NCBI GenBank assembly: GCA_024691105.1
Contig: JAILNY010000054.1
Span: 1-7,095 of the forward strand
Reading direction: 5' to 3'
Length of the DNA: 7,095 nt
From: Treponema sp.
GTDB taxonomy: Bacteria > Spirochaetota > Spirochaetia > Treponematales > Treponemataceae
Made by a program: the position numbers and the translations under genes. Positions 6,368-7,095 of this stretch are shown here, one piece after another (position 1 is the first letter of the stretch; each line of letters opens with the position of its first letter). The notes under the pieces are model-generated. The model saw only the letters and a program-made list of their open reading frames with translations. It was not told where the DNA came from and made no database searches.

Positions 6368-6621
6368 AATACAAATTGATGTGTATAGAGCGAATTTGAC
6401 GTTAAAACAGGTGAAAAATTAACAGAAATCTGGTAATATTAACCAGATTTGGGATAAAATCGGAGTAAATTTTTACGGAGGTACCGCTGAAACAGAGCTT
6501 GAGCTGAGAATTTTTTGAAAAGTTTAGTGAATTGGGCTGAAATTCAAGGGTTATTAACATCAATAGCAATTTATTTGCATACGCGGCCAATAATCCTATC
6601 AAGTATACAGACCCTGATGGA
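6368..6621 (+). repeat. Cassette leader plus core stub, direct repeat copy B
   Basis: Second copy of the 5203-5455 repeat, starting 30 bases after the stop of the second immunity gene. Relative to copy A it has one extra T in the run at about 6471-6475 and TAA where copy A has TGG, so any leader reading frame is broken differently in the two copies. Both TGA codons before the toxin frame are kept. It leads directly into toxin tip 3. Confidence 0.9.
6426..6450. other. Conserved hairpin in repeat copy B
   Basis: Same 25 bases as at 5261-5285: a perfect 9-bp inverted repeat around a 7-base AT loop. The bases just outside differ between copies (TTGGCAA against TTAACAG), while the hairpin and the ~95 bases from it onward are identical apart from the T insertion. 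Confidence 0.6.
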
Positions 6622-7095
6622 CGGGATGCTATCCCGTATTTGGTCAAGCCAAGATACAATACCGTAGAACGCTTATATTCAATTGGAAATAATATTCAAA
6701 AAACTGACATGGCTGCAGGATATAAAATTTTTCAGCGTGACAATGGAAATTGTTGTTTTGCAAGAGCTTGTTTAATTGCAAAAGAATTACGAGATTATGG
6801 ATTTGATGTAAGCTATGTTTATTGCGATCCTATAGAATTTGATTACCACGTAGCTGTATGTGTAACTATAGAAAATGAAAGATATATTGTTGATCCTTCT
6901 CTAAGTAAAAAACAATGTGTTTATAAATATACAGAATGGATATCTAAACAAAAAATTAGAGGTAACAATCCAAAACCTCGTAAAACGCAATTGATAAATA
7001 ATAGTTATGAAAATTTCAATATTGCACTCGAATACAAAAATTATTTGAAGAGAACTGGAAAATCAGATAAAGAAATTTCGATTTATGAATTTAGC
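6541..7095 (+). CDS. Orphan Rhs tip 3 with protein-glutaminase-like toxin domain (3' cut by window)
   Basis: An open frame of 185 codons after a TGA at 6538-6540, still open at the window edge. Residues 1-27 (NSRVININSN... to ...YTDPDG) are the Rhs core terminus. The tip then shows N-G-N-C-C-F-A-R-A (68-76), D-Y-H-V-A-V (101-106) and Y-I-V-D-P-S-L (115-121). A Cys followed by aromatic-x-R-A, then YHVA, then V-D-P-S/A-L is the layout of protein-glutaminases, papain-like enzymes that deamidate glutamine side chains of target proteins; the candidate triad is C72, H103 and D118. This family is known among polymorphic toxin tips, so the predicted action is deamidation of a protein in the recipient cell. 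The match is by motif only. The first in-frame ATG is at 6709. No proper start exists nearby, so expression probably needs recombination into an rhs gene. The immunity gene would lie to the right. Confidence 0.72.

Noticed and set aside
6040..6369. Minus-strand 109-codon frame
   Set aside because: It is antisense to the three-helix membrane protein, which has a strong AGGAGG site and a sensible hydrophobicity pattern.
5203..6621. CRISPR array or insertion sequence as explanation of the repeats
   Set aside because: There are only two long copies ~1.1 kb apart with genes between them; no short regular spacers, no transposase and no terminal inverted repeats of an IS are visible.

Overview
The window looks like chromosomal DNA of a spirochaete, most probably a Treponema. 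This is inferred from the NtrB/NtrC-type two-component pair, a glgC whose C-terminus resembles the plant/cyanobacterial type, and Rhs tails of the 'YHYAANNP-KYTDP-G' style; no species-level marker is visible. The window has two parts: a compact housekeeping segment (1 to about 3,960) and a markedly AT-rich accessory segment (about 3,960 to 7,095).

Housekeeping part. A 5'-truncated sensor histidine kinase (1-789, +) overlaps by 4 bases a sigma-54-dependent response regulator (786-2144, +). A small DUF5348-like protein (2213-2464, +) follows after a short gap. Facing them is glgC, ADP-glucose pyrophosphorylase (2551-3843, -), with its own Rho-independent terminator (2500-2527), a clear Shine-Dalgarno and a sigma-70-type promoter (3930-3958).

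Accessory part. From about 4,160 to the right edge lie three consecutive Rhs C-terminal toxin cassettes, all on the + strand. Each open frame begins right after a stop codon, has no usable start near its beginning, opens with a short remnant of the Rhs core terminus (INSN...AANNP-..DP-G) and then continues into a different C-terminal domain. Cassette 1 (4164-4865) carries a beta-rich, Gly/Ser-rich domain and overlaps a four-helix membrane protein, its presumed immunity protein (4858-5214). Cassette 2 (5375-6037) carries a domain with a Gly-rich hydrophobic segment and is followed by a three-helix membrane protein (6053-6337). Cassette 3 (6541 to beyond 7095) carries what looks like a protein-glutaminase (Cys-His-Asp deamidase) toxin; its immunity gene would lie outside the window. 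Cassettes 2 and 3 are each preceded by a ~253-bp direct repeat, about 95% identical over its first ~200 bp, with two conserved palindromes; cassette 1 shares only the last ~65 bp.

The best reading is an array of orphan Rhs toxin/immunity modules: silent tips stored in tandem that could be moved by homologous recombination onto an expressed rhs gene elsewhere, while the immunity genes may be expressed in place. No full-length rhs gene is in the window. The array as a whole, the protein-glutaminase tip and the unusually conserved non-coding part of the repeat are the most interesting items.
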